Shown here in pieces: positions 36,596-46,803 of a DNA stretch of 64,000 bases. Source of the DNA: Thalassotalea ponticola (GTDB lineage Bacteria; Pseudomonadota; Gammaproteobacteria; Enterobacterales; Alteromonadaceae); contig NZ_CP166871.1 of NCBI RefSeq assembly GCF_041379045.1, forward strand, positions 248,001 to 312,000, in the 5' to 3' direction. The notes under the pieces are model-generated. The model ran no database searches. It had not been told where the DNA came from and was given only the letters and a program-made list of their open reading frames with translations. The position numbers were made by a program, and so were the translations under genes. How positions within the stretch are numbered: the stretch's first letter is position 1; every line of letters begins with the position of its first letter.

Positions 36596-37195
36596 TTAAT
36601 CGTTGGTTGTTGTGTGGCGCTGGTTGAGTTTATTCAATTCAAATTGACGCAAATTGGCTTGATTATTCGCCGCCTTAAACGTATCGATAAAACTCAGCCA
36701 CGCTTGGCGTGAATACTCAACGCCCGATTGATCTAAAAACTCCGCCGTGTCTTTTGACAAAATCACTTTGCCTTCGGTGGTTGCCACATACATGTGCGGA
36801 TAGCCAAGTACTTTTGGAAAACTGGCCATAAATTTGGCGTTGTCATTTTCATCACTGACGTTAACCTTTAACAACACAAAGTTGTTGTGCAACGCTTGGT
36901 ACACGTCGGGGTTTGCTGTTAAAAAGGCATCGATTTTGTGACACCAAGTACACCAATCACCGCCAATTTCTATTAACACATTACGATTGCTTTCACCCGC
37001 GAGTTTAATGGCGGCGCGAGCATCACTAAAGGCATCGCGCTTGGCGTCGTATACGGTGGAATACAACGGTAGGTCGCTATTTGATGCGCTGTCACTAGCC
37101 AGGCTGGTATTGTTCCATAGCAGCATACACAACAGCACACCAGTAAGTTGTTTTAACAATGATTTAAATGCGTTTTGATTACAGCAAACATTCAT
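36596..37195 (-). CDS. Thioredoxin-family periplasmic protein
   Basis: This 199-residue protein has a signal peptide (hydrophobic LLKQLTGVLLCMLLW, cleavage likely near SLASD). The thioredoxin-like fold carries the active-site motif GGDWCTWCHKID, a CxxC pair, and the cis-proline region KVLGYPHMYV. It may keep cysteines of the oxidoreductase partners in order or reduce an exported target. It is the first gene of the three-gene module ending in the GMC oxidoreductase. Confidence 0.88.
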   Translation of the reverse strand: MNVCCNQNAFKSLLKQLTGVLLCMLLWNNTSLASDSASNSDLPLYSTVYDAKRDAFSDARAAIKLAGESNRNVLIEIGGDWCTWCHKIDAFLTANPDVYQALHNNFVLLKVNVSDENDNAKFMASFPKVLGYPHMYVATTEGKVILSKDTAEFLDQSGVEYSRQAWLSFIDTFKAANNQANLRQFELNKLNQRHTTTND

Positions 37196-37369
37196 AATGG
37201 ATTTTTGGTAAATTGCCCAAGGTTATGTATACGACCGTACTAGTATTAACTAAATTTCAACAAGATGCACCTAGGATCAAAATAGCACAGCAAACCCGTG
37301 TAGCTCTATTAAACTTAGTGGATACGTTTTATAATGCGCGCCATTATCATTTCAACATTAGGAAAGACT

Positions 37370-38083
37370 ATGCGACCAAGTGGCAGAAGTGCAGGGCAAA
37401 TTCGCCCGGTAACTATTACCCGTCAATTTACTGCGCATGCAGAAGGCTCAGTGTTAATCGAGTTTGGTGACACCAAAGTGATCTGTACAGCGACTGTAGA
37501 AGAAGGTGTACCGAGATTTTTGAAAGGCCAAGGCAAAGGCTGGATCACTGCTGAATACGGTATGTTACCGCGCTCAACGCACACCCGTATGCGCCGCGAA
37601 GCCACGCAAGGCAAACAAAGTGGTCGTACTCAAGAAATTTCTCGCCTAATTGCGCGTTCACTGCGCGCCGCGGTTGATTTAGCAGCCCTTGGTGAAAACA
37701 CTATCACCGTAGACTGCGACGTGATTCAAGCCGACGGCGGTACTCGTACCGCGTCTATTACAGGTGCTTGCGTTGCCCTAGTCGACGCGCTTAATCATAT
37801 GCGTAGCAAAGGTTTGGTTAAAACCAACCCGCTTAAGCACATGATTGCCGCCGTGTCTGTGGGTATTTATGACGGTGTGGCTGTTGCCGACCTCGACTAC
37901 CCTGAAGACAGCGCTGCCGAAACTGACATGAACGTGGTTATGACCGACACCGGCAAGTTAATTGAAGTTCAAGGTACTGCCGAAGAAGCGCCATTCACGT
38001 TTGAAGAAATGAACGAAATGATGCTGTTGGCAAAAGCTGGTATCAATGAATTATTTGACGCTCAACAAGCGGCTTTAAATTAG
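37370..38083 (+). CDS. rph: Ribonuclease PH
   Basis: This 237-residue phosphorolytic exoribonuclease trims tRNA 3' ends. The sequence starts [14 protein letters not shown] and has the family core [14 protein letters not shown] and [15 protein letters not shown] with the phosphate-site residues. An in-frame start at 37334 adds 12 residues, but AGGAAA just upstream of 37370 and family length favour 37370. It is followed 20 bases later by pyrE, the usual rph-pyrE operon of enterics and relatives. Confidence 0.97.
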   Translation: MRPSGRSAGQIRPVTITRQFTAHAEGSVLIEFGDTKVICTATVEEGVPRFLKGQGKGWITAEYGMLPRSTHTRMRREATQGKQSGRTQEISRLIARSLRAAVDLAALGENTITVDCDVIQADGGTRTASITGACVALVDALNHMRSKGLVKTNPLKHMIAAVSVGIYDGVAVADLDYPEDSAAETDMNVVMTDTGKLIEVQGTAEEAPFTFEEMNEMMLLAKAGINELFDAQQAALN

Positions 38084-38103
38084 TAGTAATTACCGAGATA
38101 ACG

Positions 38104-38748
38104 ATGAAAGATTATCAACGCGAGTTTATTCAGTTTGCTCTTGAAAAAAACGTCTTACGTTTTGGCGAATTCACCTTAAAGTCAGGACGCACGAGCCCGT
38201 ACTTCTTCAATGCCGGCTTGTTTAATACCGGTCGAGATTTAGCGCGTTTAGGTCGCTTTTACGCCGCAGCCTTGGTCGATGCAGGTATTGATTACGATTT
38301 ACTATTTGGTCCCGCTTATAAAGGCATTCCGATTGCTACTACCACTGCTGTGGCACTAGCTGATCAGCACAACATTGACGTGCCATATTGCTTTAACCGC
38401 AAAGAGGCCAAAACCCATGGCGAAGGCGGTAACTTAGTTGGCTCTGCGCTTGAAGGCAAAGTAATGTTGGTTGATGATGTGATCACCGCAGGTACCGCAA
38501 TTCGCGAGTCAATGGAAATCATTAAGGCCAATGGTGCACAATTGTCGGGTGTGTTAATTGCTTTAGACCGTCAAGAAAAAGGTCAAGGCGAGCTATCGGC
38601 GATTCAAGAAGTTGAACGTGATTTTGACACCCAAGTGGTGTCGATTGTGAGCTTAAATGATGTGATCAGCTACCTAACTGAAAACAGCGACATGGCTGAG
38701 CACTTAGATGCGGTTAAAGCCTATCGCGCGCAATACGGTATTGCCTAA
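38104..38748 (+). CDS. pyrE: Orotate phosphoribosyltransferase
   Basis: This 214-residue PRPP-binding enzyme of pyrimidine synthesis turns orotate into OMP. The N-terminal [13 protein letters not shown], substrate loop [19 protein letters not shown] and the PRPP motif [13 protein letters not shown] are all present. Length is normal. It is the second gene of rph-pyrE and ends ahead of a strong terminator at 38799. Confidence 0.97.
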   Translation: MKDYQREFIQFALEKNVLRFGEFTLKSGRTSPYFFNAGLFNTGRDLARLGRFYAAALVDAGIDYDLLFGPAYKGIPIATTTAVALADQHNIDVPYCFNRKEAKTHGEGGNLVGSALEGKVMLVDDVITAGTAIRESMEIIKANGAQLSGVLIALDRQEKGQGELSAIQEVERDFDTQVVSIVSLNDVISYLTENSDMAEHLDAVKAYRAQYGIA

Positions 38749-38798
38749 TACGCATTGAACTCATACGGTATGCTGTGACCCAGTAGCCAATGTAAGAA

Positions 38799-38822
38799 AG
38801 CCGCTTTATGCGGCTTTTTTTA
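38799..38822 (+). terminator. Rho-independent terminator behind pyrE
   Basis: Hairpin AGCCGC/GCGGCT with a five-base loop, followed by a run of seven T. Confidence 0.9.
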
Positions 38823-38872
38823 TCGGCACAAAAATGAATGCCAAGGTGTGATAACCAGCAAAGTCTATGCTG

Positions 38873-39274
38873 TTACGGCTCGGTTACTTGCAACAAGCGC
38901 TGATTGTAGCGCGGAATGGCTTTGCCCAAGGCGATAGACAGCACTGTGAATAAGCTGATGCCAAGAAAGTTAGCGGCCAAATCGTACAAACTAAAGGTAC
39001 GTGTGGTAATAAAGATTTGGCTAAATTCTTCCAATGTTGAAAGCGCCAGCACCGCTACACTGCCGTATTGCAGCCAAGTAAAACCAGCCACATGGCGAAA
39101 GCGCACGGCAAAGTTAGCCAGCATCGCCAAGCCGCCAAACAGCATAAAATGACCAATTTTATCGCCAAACGGTAAATCGCGCTTTAGTTGAAAAAACACG
39201 TTATCTTGGCCTGTATTGGCCATAAATAATAAGCCGATGATGAAAATCAACATCAGTGTGGCGATTAATCTCAT
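38873..39274 (-). CDS. VanZ-like family membrane protein
   Basis: This 133-residue protein has three or four transmembrane helices. DKIGHFMLFGGLAMLA and LEEFSQIFITTRTFSLYDLAANFLGI are the conserved VanZ-type acidic and helical segments. VanZ is linked to teicoplanin resistance in Gram-positives, but most bacterial homologues have no known role. It converges on pyrE and has no close operon partner. Confidence 0.85.
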   Translation of the reverse strand: MRLIATLMLIFIIGLLFMANTGQDNVFFQLKRDLPFGDKIGHFMLFGGLAMLANFAVRFRHVAGFTWLQYGSVAVLALSTLEEFSQIFITTRTFSLYDLAANFLGISLFTVLSIALGKAIPRYNQRLLQVTEP

Positions 39275-39582
39275 GAATACCCCTAAAACGTTTAGCTACG
39301 ATACGCAGCCACTTTACCGAGCGCTATTTTATAAACTTCTGCCCATCAAAGCTGTGACAGTTTGTTAATAATGTGTTGCATCGGTTGGGGCGCGAACACA
39401 GCCTCGCTCAACGGCACAGCAGCGCTGCCAGCAACGCCTATAGTGTGTATTTGATGCGTGTGTGTATTAGCGCCTTGTACGGTTTATCTTATTGTTATCT
39501 ATGTCATATTCTTGTGTATGACAGTATTTATCAGTAACAGCTGTTGTTTAATAGTAATGGATACTGTGTAAGTTGGTACTTA
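39275..39582. other. Gene-free stretch
   Basis: No frame or conserved element is seen. It should include the promoter of the VanZ-like gene and the end of the mscS operon. Confidence 0.4.
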
Positions 39583-39924
39583 CTACGAGTTTGTGTCCTC
39601 ACTCATGGATTTCACCAGCTCAATCGCTTGCTCGGTGTTGTCGGCGCCAATTTTGGCGACACAGCAATGCGCCAATAGCGCCGCGTGGGCGCGTACCAAT
39701 TCCATTATTTGGTCAACGGTTGCAACCGCCAGTACATTAGCGCTGTCAATGTTGCTTTGCACCTCGGGCAAGCTAAACACTTGGCCGAGGCTGTCAATTA
39801 ATACGTCTGCATCGGTAAAAAAATACAGCAACATTTCTTCATCGTTGAGCCACTGTTCGCGGTTGGCGATGTAAATCAGTTCATCTTCGCCGTCGTGTTT
39901 AATAATCGCGGGCCAGTTAATCAC
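39583..39924 (-). CDS. DUF4144-like protein
   Basis: This 113-residue small cytoplasmic protein begins MINWPAIIKHDGEDELIYI, the sort of start seen in the DUF4144 family of marine gammaproteobacteria. It has a CC pair near residue 86. The function is unknown. It starts inside the last codons of the MscS-type gene (four-base overlap), so it is co-translated with the channel. Family assignment is from memory of the N-terminal pattern. Confidence 0.7.
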   Translation of the reverse strand: MINWPAIIKHDGEDELIYIANREQWLNDEEMLLYFFTDADVLIDSLGQVFSLPEVQSNIDSANVLAVATVDQIMELVRAHAALLAHCCVAKIGADNTEQAIELVKSMSEDTNS

Positions 39925-41066
39925 GACATGGTACCGCCGCGTTGACCACTTACCGCCGATTTGTCCGCATCAACCGTTAGCGTTGATAAATCAACGTTAC
40001 TCGGTAATTCTTTTATGTATAAGTCGCGTTTAGCATATGGGATTTCAATGTTGTGTTCGGCAAATTTTTTGAATATCGCATTGTTGATTTGATGCAGTAT
40101 ACGACCTCGGTTTTCGGGTAAGTCAATCCAGCCCATTAATTCAAAATCTAGACTTGAACCGCCAAAGGCGCGAAACCGCACCACCGGTTGAGGAAATCGA
40201 CACAGCTCTTTTTCTTCTTGTGCAACTTGCATCAACACTTCTTGCACTAAGTCGATATCACTGTCGTAGGCACAACCTACTTGCGCTCTAATACGTGACT
40301 TGGTGCTTGGCCCAGCTGACTCGTTAATAATTTTGGTGTTGCCCATCATTGAATTGGGCACGGTAATTTCAATGTGATCGCGAGTTAAAATACGAGTACT
40401 GCGCAAACCGATATTGGTTACCTCACCGCGCTCGCCTGTTTCCAAGACAATGTAATCTTTAATTTTATAAGGCGCATCGGCCATGATAAACACCCCGGAA
40501 AACAAATTGGCTAGGGTGTCTTTGGCGGCAAAACCCACCGCAATACCGACGATACCGGCTGAGGCGAGCCACGCCGACATATCGATACTCCACGACGATA
40601 GAATGAAATATATCGATAAAATAAGAATGACAATCAGTGCCAAATTTTCAAACAGTGGCAAGGTTTGCATGTGCAGCACCTTGAAATGTTTGTCATTTGC
40701 AGCCATTCGTCGCAAGCTAATGCGAGTTATACGAATAAAAAACAAGGTCCAAAGGACTAATAGCAGGGTATAAAAAATTGGGAAGATTACATTGCCGATA
40801 TTGTCGGGTAACTGAACAATGCGCGAGGCGATTGAAATACCAAACACCACCACCGAATAAAACAGCGGTTGGTGCAGTAGCTCAACCAGTTGATCGTCTA
40901 GGGTACCCTCGGTGCGTTCGGCAATGCGCTTAACCCATGATATGACAATGCGATCGATTACCCACGCAACAATCAGTGATAACGCAATAATAATGGTTGC
41001 TTGTAAAAACACATTATCGCCACTAAAACTGAGATAATGTTGCAACAGCTGCATTAGGTTGTCCAT
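39921..41066 (-). CDS. Mechanosensitive ion channel, MscS family
   Basis: This 381-residue inner-membrane protein has five hydrophobic segments, then the pore helix and beta domain: ASAGIVGIAVGFAAKDTLANLF (glycine/alanine-rich TM3), FIMADAPYKIKDYI and TRDHIEITVPNSMM. The family opens on membrane stretch to release solutes under osmotic downshock. It is larger than the E. coli MscS (286 residues) by an extra N-terminal helix pair, a YnaI/YbdG-like arrangement. The downstream DUF4144-like gene overlaps it. Confidence 0.93.
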   Translation of the reverse strand: MDNLMQLLQHYLSFSGDNVFLQATIIIALSLIVAWVIDRIVISWVKRIAERTEGTLDDQLVELLHQPLFYSVVVFGISIASRIVQLPDNIGNVIFPIFYTLLLVLWTLFFIRITRISLRRMAANDKHFKVLHMQTLPLFENLALIVILILSIYFILSSWSIDMSAWLASAGIVGIAVGFAAKDTLANLFSGVFIMADAPYKIKDYIVLETGERGEVTNIGLRSTRILTRDHIEITVPNSMMGNTKIINESAGPSTKSRIRAQVGCAYDSDIDLVQEVLMQVAQEEKELCRFPQPVVRFRAFGGSSLDFELMGWIDLPENRGRILHQINNAIFKKFAEHNIEIPYAKRDLYIKELPSNVDLSTLTVDADKSAVSGQRGGTMS

Positions 41067-41123
41067 GTAAAGCCCTTTTCTATTTGTACCGACTAACGCG
41101 CCTATCTGTATGATGAATGCGGA

Positions 41124-42401
41124 TTAAGGCGCGTGTTTTTGTGCTTTTTTTCGTTGTATATTTAAACCGGTATCGTTGTATAAGTGTTTAATAAATAGCC
41201 CCAATACGTTAGATGGGGCGGTCACCTTGCGGTTGTGTGCCATATTGATCATTTGCTGATAATAGAAGCTAACTTGACCAACGCTGTTAATGGTTTTGAT
41301 CAGTTGCAAAGGGCTATTGTTGCCCCAAAACCCTTCTCCCATTTTTAGCGTATGCTCATAATCGTCTACTTGATCAATTGTTTGCGCTAATAATTTATCA
41401 GATACATCGGGCATGGTACATAGAGGACGGGCCAAACCAACCATATCGACTTCCCCGTTAGCCACCGCTTGCTCCATCACCACCCGCGAGCGAAAGCCAC
41501 CGGTGATCATCAACGGGATCTTGGTGTGCTGTTTGATGACGTCGGCGTACTCAATAAAATAGGCTTCACGCCGACGTGTACTTTCTCTTACCTCGGTCGC
41601 TTCTACGCCAATCAGTGATAACTGCTCGTAGGTACCGCCAGATATTTCTAATAAATCAACGCTGTCTTCACTGAGCCAGCTAGCTACTTGCACACAGTCA
41701 TCTAAGGTAAAGCCACCTTTTTGAAAATCGGCCGAATTGAGTTTAACCGATACGGGAAAATCCGGCCCCACGGCTTGGCGAACGGCGCGTACCACATGGC
41801 GAGCAAAGCGGGCTCTGTTTTCTAAACTACCACCCCATTTATCTTGGCGCTGATTTGTTTTAGGTGATAAAAATTGGCTAATGAGATAGCCATGCGCGCA
41901 GTGAACTTGCACGCCGGTAAAGCCGGCCTGCTTCGCTAAGGCCGCACTGTTGGCGTAGCGTTGAATGATGTCATCAATTTCCAGTTGCGTTAGCGCGCGG
42001 GGTTGCGCAAATAAGCCCAGTATTTTTAGCGGTACGGCAGAGGGCGACACTGGTTCGATATTAACCAAACGCGGACACTGTCTACCGGGGTGTGATATTT
42101 GCATCCACAAGTGATTACCGCTTTCAGTACCGGCTTTTGCCCATGCTTTAAACTTATCCAAGTCGCTGTCGTCTTCGAGAACAACGTTGCCTGCGCGTTC
42201 TAAATAGCGCTTGTCGATCATCACGTTACCGGTAATGTGTAGACCTGTTCCACCCAATGACCAGGTGCGGTACAAGTTATTCAATTCAGGTGTGGGTCGA
42301 TCGAAGGGATCGGCAAGCCCCTCGGTCATCGCGCTTTTGCCCAAACGGTTGTTTATCACCGCGCCACACGGCAAGGTAAGTGGTTGTGCAAGTGGTGACA
42401 T
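41124..42401 (-). CDS. NADH:flavin oxidoreductase, Old Yellow Enzyme family
   Basis: This 425-residue TIM-barrel flavoenzyme has the N-terminal LGKSAMTEGLAD (FMN phosphate loop), GVQVHCAHGYLISQFLSP with the substrate-site H-x-x-[HG]Y, the DKWGGSLENRARF motif and ITGGFRSRVVMEQAV. It likely reduces activated C=C bonds with NAD(P)H; the physiological substrate is unknown. It stands alone on the strand, with 123 bases before the bioH stop on its right. Confidence 0.92.
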   Translation of the reverse strand: MSPLAQPLTLPCGAVINNRLGKSAMTEGLADPFDRPTPELNNLYRTWSLGGTGLHITGNVMIDKRYLERAGNVVLEDDSDLDKFKAWAKAGTESGNHLWMQISHPGRQCPRLVNIEPVSPSAVPLKILGLFAQPRALTQLEIDDIIQRYANSAALAKQAGFTGVQVHCAHGYLISQFLSPKTNQRQDKWGGSLENRARFARHVVRAVRQAVGPDFPVSVKLNSADFQKGGFTLDDCVQVASWLSEDSVDLLEISGGTYEQLSLIGVEATEVRESTRRREAYFIEYADVIKQHTKIPLMITGGFRSRVVMEQAVANGEVDMVGLARPLCTMPDVSDKLLAQTIDQVDDYEHTLKMGEGFWGNNSPLQLIKTINSVGQVSFYYQQMINMAHNRKVTAPSNVLGLFIKHLYNDTGLNIQRKKAQKHAP

Positions 42402-42524
42402 AGTTAGGCTCCCTGGTTGATTATTATCGTTTTCTCTTGCTGTTGTATTGTCTTTGTATTGTTTTTGTATGGCTTTCTTATTATGTCGCTGTGTCGCTTA
42501 TCTTCGTTTGGCGAGAGTTATTTG

Positions 42525-43316
42525 CTAGCGTTGACCGTCTTGGATACCGTTTAGCCAGTCAGACAACACAGTGTAAAACTCTTCTTTGTGTGAAATAAAC
42601 GGCGCGTGCGATGCGCGATGAAACACGTATCGGTCCGCATTGGGCACGAGTTTGTCCATCTGCTCTATCATCCCCTTGGGTACGAGTGAGTCTAAGCGGC
42701 CATATAACCGTAAAAAAGGTACCGTTAAATCAGCAATTTTACAACGTAAATCAACGGTTTCTAACAAACATAAACTCGCGTCTAGCACCCGTTCATTGGC
42801 TTTTGGCCGCGATGCTAACAAGCTCTTAATTTCTTTGATGTCCCTTGCGACATGCTCGCTACCCATCGCTTGAAGTTTTAAAAAGTTGCTGATGGTTTTG
42901 TCACTATCTGCTGCTAATTGTCGATGAAACGAGGTTAACAATTCAGCTTTTATACCCGGCCAATTGTCTTGTTGGACAAAGTACGGGCTCGAGGCAATGG
43001 TCACCAAACCCGTCACTAGATTGCGGTGATGCAGGGCGATCTCGGTGGCCACCAAACCACCTAACGACCAACCTAAAATTACGCTCGGCTGGGTAATGCA
43101 GTCGGCAACTAAGTTGCTTATCACGCTAAGTGAGTATTCACTTGGTGCTATGTGTTGATTATCGCCAAAGCCGGGCAGGTCTATCAAGGTAACTTGATAT
43201 CGACTGGCCAGTTTATCCGCCACCGGTTTAAAAATAGCACTGTTCAGGCCCCAGCCGTGGATAAATACCAATGGCATACCGCTGCCAAATGTTTCACATT
43301 GTAAGGTGTCGCTCAT
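42525..43316 (-). CDS. bioH: Pimeloyl-[ACP] methyl ester esterase
   Basis: This 263-residue alpha/beta hydrolase removes the methyl group from pimeloyl-ACP methyl ester, closing the early biotin pathway. Visible are HGWGLNSAIFKP (oxyanion loop), nucleophile elbow GWSLGG with Ser84, DSLVP for the acid, and RASHAPFISH for the histidine. Divergent to comF, as in many gammaproteobacteria (bioH-gntX/comF-nfuA). The identification is supported by both motif and neighbourhood. Confidence 0.92.
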   Translation of the reverse strand: MSDTLQCETFGSGMPLVFIHGWGLNSAIFKPVADKLASRYQVTLIDLPGFGDNQHIAPSEYSLSVISNLVADCITQPSVILGWSLGGLVATEIALHHRNLVTGLVTIASSPYFVQQDNWPGIKAELLTSFHRQLAADSDKTISNFLKLQAMGSEHVARDIKEIKSLLASRPKANERVLDASLCLLETVDLRCKIADLTVPFLRLYGRLDSLVPKGMIEQMDKLVPNADRYVFHRASHAPFISHKEEFYTVLSDWLNGIQDGQR

Positions 43317-43408
43317 CTTGTTCTATGTTGTCCGTTAGTCTATACCTATAGTCTAGCTGGTACTTGATTTAACACGTAGCACAACGCTACTTTTATCACG
43401 GTTCACGG

Positions 43409-44197
43409 ATGACCTTATTAGCGCAAATATCGCCCCTTGCAACGCGTATAACCGCATGGTGTAAAGCCCATCTTAATAGCTGGTTATGTCAGCAATCAGC
43501 ATGTGATCTGTGCCATCAGTCTTGTGACGCTATCCCCTTGTTGTGCACTACCTGCCAACGCAGTTTACCGGGTTTTGATTTGTCGCTGTGTAGCGCAAAT
43601 TTACTCAACGTCGCGGTGATACAACGCCACTTAAACGCGCGCTATATTGACCAGTTATTGGTGTTATCGCCTCATCTGCCGCCAGTGAGCAAATGGATTA
43701 CTGAGCTCAAATATCAACGCCGAGTGCAACTGGTGCCCTTACTGGCTTACTTGTTACAACAGCAACTGCACACGGTGCAGTTTGGCGCCGATCTGCTGGT
43801 TCCGGTGCCATTGGCGTTTGCTCGTTTGCGCTGGCGTCAGTTTAATCAATCGTCATTGCTTGCCCAAGCGCTGTCAAAATACATGCAAATTGAGGTTAAT
43901 GACCAACTCATAAAGCGCCGACAGCGGTTGTCTTTAGACCAACAAGTGGGAAAAACCGGTGCTGAACGCCGTCGCGCGCTGGCAAAGGTATTTTATTTAC
44001 ACGGCACTAAACAGCAGATCGCTATTGCGGTGAAGGGCAAACACATTGCCATTGTTGACGATGTGGTCACTACCGGCACCACTGCTAATGCGATAGCCCG
44101 CTTGCTCAAACAGCAAGGCGCTAGCAAAGTGAGCGTGATAGCCCTGTCGCTGGCGCCGATAAAAGGGGTGTTCAACACAGACCCCAGTTACCGTTAA
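43409..44197 (+). CDS. ComF/GntX-family phosphoribosyltransferase-like protein
   Basis: This 262-residue protein has an N-terminal zinc-type cluster (CDLCHQSC...CTTC, about residues 32-55) and a C-terminal PRTase domain with the PRPP loop IAIVDDVVTTGTTANAIARLL. It matches ComF, needed for DNA uptake in competent species, and GntX, its E. coli counterpart. It is divergent from bioH and its stop overlaps the convergent M14 peptidase stop by four bases. Confidence 0.92.
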   Translation: MTLLAQISPLATRITAWCKAHLNSWLCQQSACDLCHQSCDAIPLLCTTCQRSLPGFDLSLCSANLLNVAVIQRHLNARYIDQLLVLSPHLPPVSKWITELKYQRRVQLVPLLAYLLQQQLHTVQFGADLLVPVPLAFARLRWRQFNQSSLLAQALSKYMQIEVNDQLIKRRQRLSLDQQVGKTGAERRRALAKVFYLHGTKQQIAIAVKGKHIAIVDDVVTTGTTANAIARLLKQQGASKVSVIALSLAPIKGVFNTDPSYR

Positions 44198-46803
44198 TTA
44201 GGTGGCGTGGTATCGAACGCATGAGCAAAAAACAGCGCGTTGGCGATAATCTTTGCCGTTGCAGGCCAGTGGCCGCGAAACACCAAATTGCTGTCGCTGG
44301 CAATAACCCGTCCTTGACCTAATGTATGGGCGACGATGGCGGCATTATCACTGAGCTGATTTAACAGCGGTTGCGCAACATAGCCACTTAACAAAGGCTT
44401 GGCGTGATAACGACCTAAAGTGATAAATGGTTCATTAGGCAATTTAATAATGTCATTGGAATTTTTAAATATCGGTAAATTGCCATTTGATACGCCAAAG
44501 GCAAGTGGGTGAGTCGTATCAAGCTGGGTATGTAAAATACTGCCGGCAATGCGCTGTTTGGCGTAAAATTCTGACAGTTGTTGATAATCGAGCCCTTGCC
44601 CATTAAAGGCGCGCTGTGCATCAGTGGCCGATGCTAACTTGGCGCGCAACAAACCGTTGGCACTTAAATACGCTACGCCGGCTTTCTGCCCGTAAACAAC
44701 CCCACCTTGTTCAACAAAGTGGCGTAATTTACTCGCTGTTTTTTCACCGACTACGTTATAGTCGCCATCGACCAGTAAGATATGGGTGTAGTCATTAAAA
44801 TTAATGGTATCGAGGCGATATACATCAATAACGCTAGCGGCAATGGTCATTTGTTGATCGAGGTAGTACAACATATGGCCTACTTCATTGTCGCTGATAC
44901 CATAACCACCAATGATCATTACTTTCACCGGCTTAATCGGCATAACCGAAGGACTGCCCACATCAATGCCGTCGTTATAACCGCTTAGCAAACGGGTAAG
45001 TGTGATATCGCTTTGCTGTGCAAACTGTTGCAATGTCAGCTGCCACTGCGGTGTGGTTTGCAGTGCGCTGGGGATAATAATCGTACCGGCGTTAAACGCA
45101 GTTGTCTGTTCATCGAAAAACGCGTTAAACGGCTTAGTTGCAACCCGTGCCTTAATACCGTGTTGCAGTAATTGGTTGAGCAACTTCGGCGCGTTAAAGC
45201 GCTGCCAATCAAATACGTAGGCATAGGCTGTGCTAGGTTGCATTGCAGCACTTGAGTCATCTGACTGAGTTAACGCCACATCACTGTTGTCTGCGTGAAT
45301 CGGATGATTGGCCAGTTCGTTTTGTTGCCATTGCCAACGCAGGGTTGACACCGACAGGCCTCTATCTGTGTCGACTTGGTTGTAACGCAAGTTAAACGCC
45401 AATGGCATGGTCCAACCCGATACATCGTAAAACGTGCTGTCGGCAAACTCGGTTACCCGACTGAATAAGGTTTTGACCAGTCGATATTGAGGCTGCTGTA
45501 AAGGCACAAAATAACTGTTATCGGCCAAGTAGATGTCCGATTTGTGGCGATAGTCTTTACTGAGCGCATAGGCGTCTATTTGATGCTGTTCTAATAGTTG
45601 TAAAAACATCTGTAAACGTTTGGCGTCAGCCGAGGTAAATACGTAGCCAGCAAAGTCTTGCTCATCAACTAAATCGTCGATTTGTTGGTAAAATTGGTGG
45701 CGATAGCGGTGTAAACGCTTTTTGTGCTGCCACGCGCCTTTGAGGGTCGACAGTGAGGTGAGTAAGTGGTTTTTGATGCCATAGGCAAAGGTGAGCGGGC
45801 CGTTGATGGTATCTTGGACAAACCCGCGACTACTGGCTTGCTCGAATAAAATGCCAATGGCGCCATTGATATCTGGGTACGTGGATCCTTTGCCATAAAA
45901 AAAGTCATCAAAACTTTCTTCGCTGTAATACAAACGATTGTTGGCGTCTAACTCGCGAGCGTGAAACGTGGCCAGAAGCTCGGTAAGCTCAATGTTTTCA
46001 GACGGGGTGAGCGGATTGTTGCGACTGGGGACGCCAGGCTGAAAAAAATAACTGCTGTTGTGATCCATTTCGTGAAAATCGGCCAACACATTGGGCTTGT
46101 AGCGGTGATAATAGCGCAGGCGATTTTGACTTTCTCGTTGACTGAGTGCCAACCAATCGCGATTTAAATCAAACATATAGTGATTCAGGCGCGAATTAGG
46201 CCACTGCAAATGGTGTTCTCGGTGGTTGGGATCGCCATTAACCGTAGCGCCGCGATTGGTATTTACCCAATTGGCAAAGCGATCCATGCCGTCTGGGTTC
46301 ATGCTCGGTTCGATAACAATAATTAAGTCTTTGAGCAATTGGCTGATCTCAGGTGAGGTCGATGCGGCTAATTGATAGGCCAGCAACAGCGACGCGTGTG
46401 AGCCAGAAATCTCATTGCCGTGAATGCTGTAACCCAGCCAGATAACAGCAGGATCGCTATTGCGCTGTTGGTAAGAGGTATGACGATTGTCTAAAATGCG
46501 ATCCAAATTAGCTAAGTTATCGGCACTGGATACGGTGGCGATAATTTGGCGGCGACCCTGATAGGTGGTACCGATGTCGGTTAATTGCACATTGCTACTG
46601 GCTTTGGCCAGAGCCTGAAAATAATGAATCAGCTGGTCGTGACGCAGGTGACGCTCACCAACCTCAATGCCAATCACTTCATGCGGTGTGGGAATATTTT
46701 GTTTGAAACGCGTATGTTGATCAAAATAGTAGTCTAATGGCGCGGCCACAAGCTTAAAAGTCGTTACTGCCAACAGTAAAAACGCTACCCGTAATAATCT
46801 CAC
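44194..46803 (-). CDS. M14 family zinc carboxypeptidase-like protein, exported
   Basis: This 869-residue protein has a signal peptide (LRVAFLLLAVTTFKLVA). The M14 domain follows with the zinc ligands H and E in GYSIHGNEISG, EPSMNPDGMDR and the third histidine in ADFHEMDH, plus the active-site glutamate in LFEQASSRGF. The C-terminal third is a glutamine-amidotransferase-like region (VMIIGGYGISDNEVGHMLYYL). This layout is common in large exported M14 proteins of marine bacteria. It lies between comF and nfuA, which are neighbours in E. coli. Confidence 0.92.
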   Translation of the reverse strand: MRLLRVAFLLLAVTTFKLVAAPLDYYFDQHTRFKQNIPTPHEVIGIEVGERHLRHDQLIHYFQALAKASSNVQLTDIGTTYQGRRQIIATVSSADNLANLDRILDNRHTSYQQRNSDPAVIWLGYSIHGNEISGSHASLLLAYQLAASTSPEISQLLKDLIIVIEPSMNPDGMDRFANWVNTNRGATVNGDPNHREHHLQWPNSRLNHYMFDLNRDWLALSQRESQNRLRYYHRYKPNVLADFHEMDHNSSYFFQPGVPSRNNPLTPSENIELTELLATFHARELDANNRLYYSEESFDDFFYGKGSTYPDINGAIGILFEQASSRGFVQDTINGPLTFAYGIKNHLLTSLSTLKGAWQHKKRLHRYRHQFYQQIDDLVDEQDFAGYVFTSADAKRLQMFLQLLEQHQIDAYALSKDYRHKSDIYLADNSYFVPLQQPQYRLVKTLFSRVTEFADSTFYDVSGWTMPLAFNLRYNQVDTDRGLSVSTLRWQWQQNELANHPIHADNSDVALTQSDDSSAAMQPSTAYAYVFDWQRFNAPKLLNQLLQHGIKARVATKPFNAFFDEQTTAFNAGTIIIPSALQTTPQWQLTLQQFAQQSDITLTRLLSGYNDGIDVGSPSVMPIKPVKVMIIGGYGISDNEVGHMLYYLDQQMTIAASVIDVYRLDTINFNDYTHILLVDGDYNVVGEKTASKLRHFVEQGGVVYGQKAGVAYLSANGLLRAKLASATDAQRAFNGQGLDYQQLSEFYAKQRIAGSILHTQLDTTHPLAFGVSNGNLPIFKNSNDIIKLPNEPFITLGRYHAKPLLSGYVAQPLLNQLSDNAAIVAHTLGQGRVIASDSNLVFRGHWPATAKIIANALFFAHAFDTTPPN

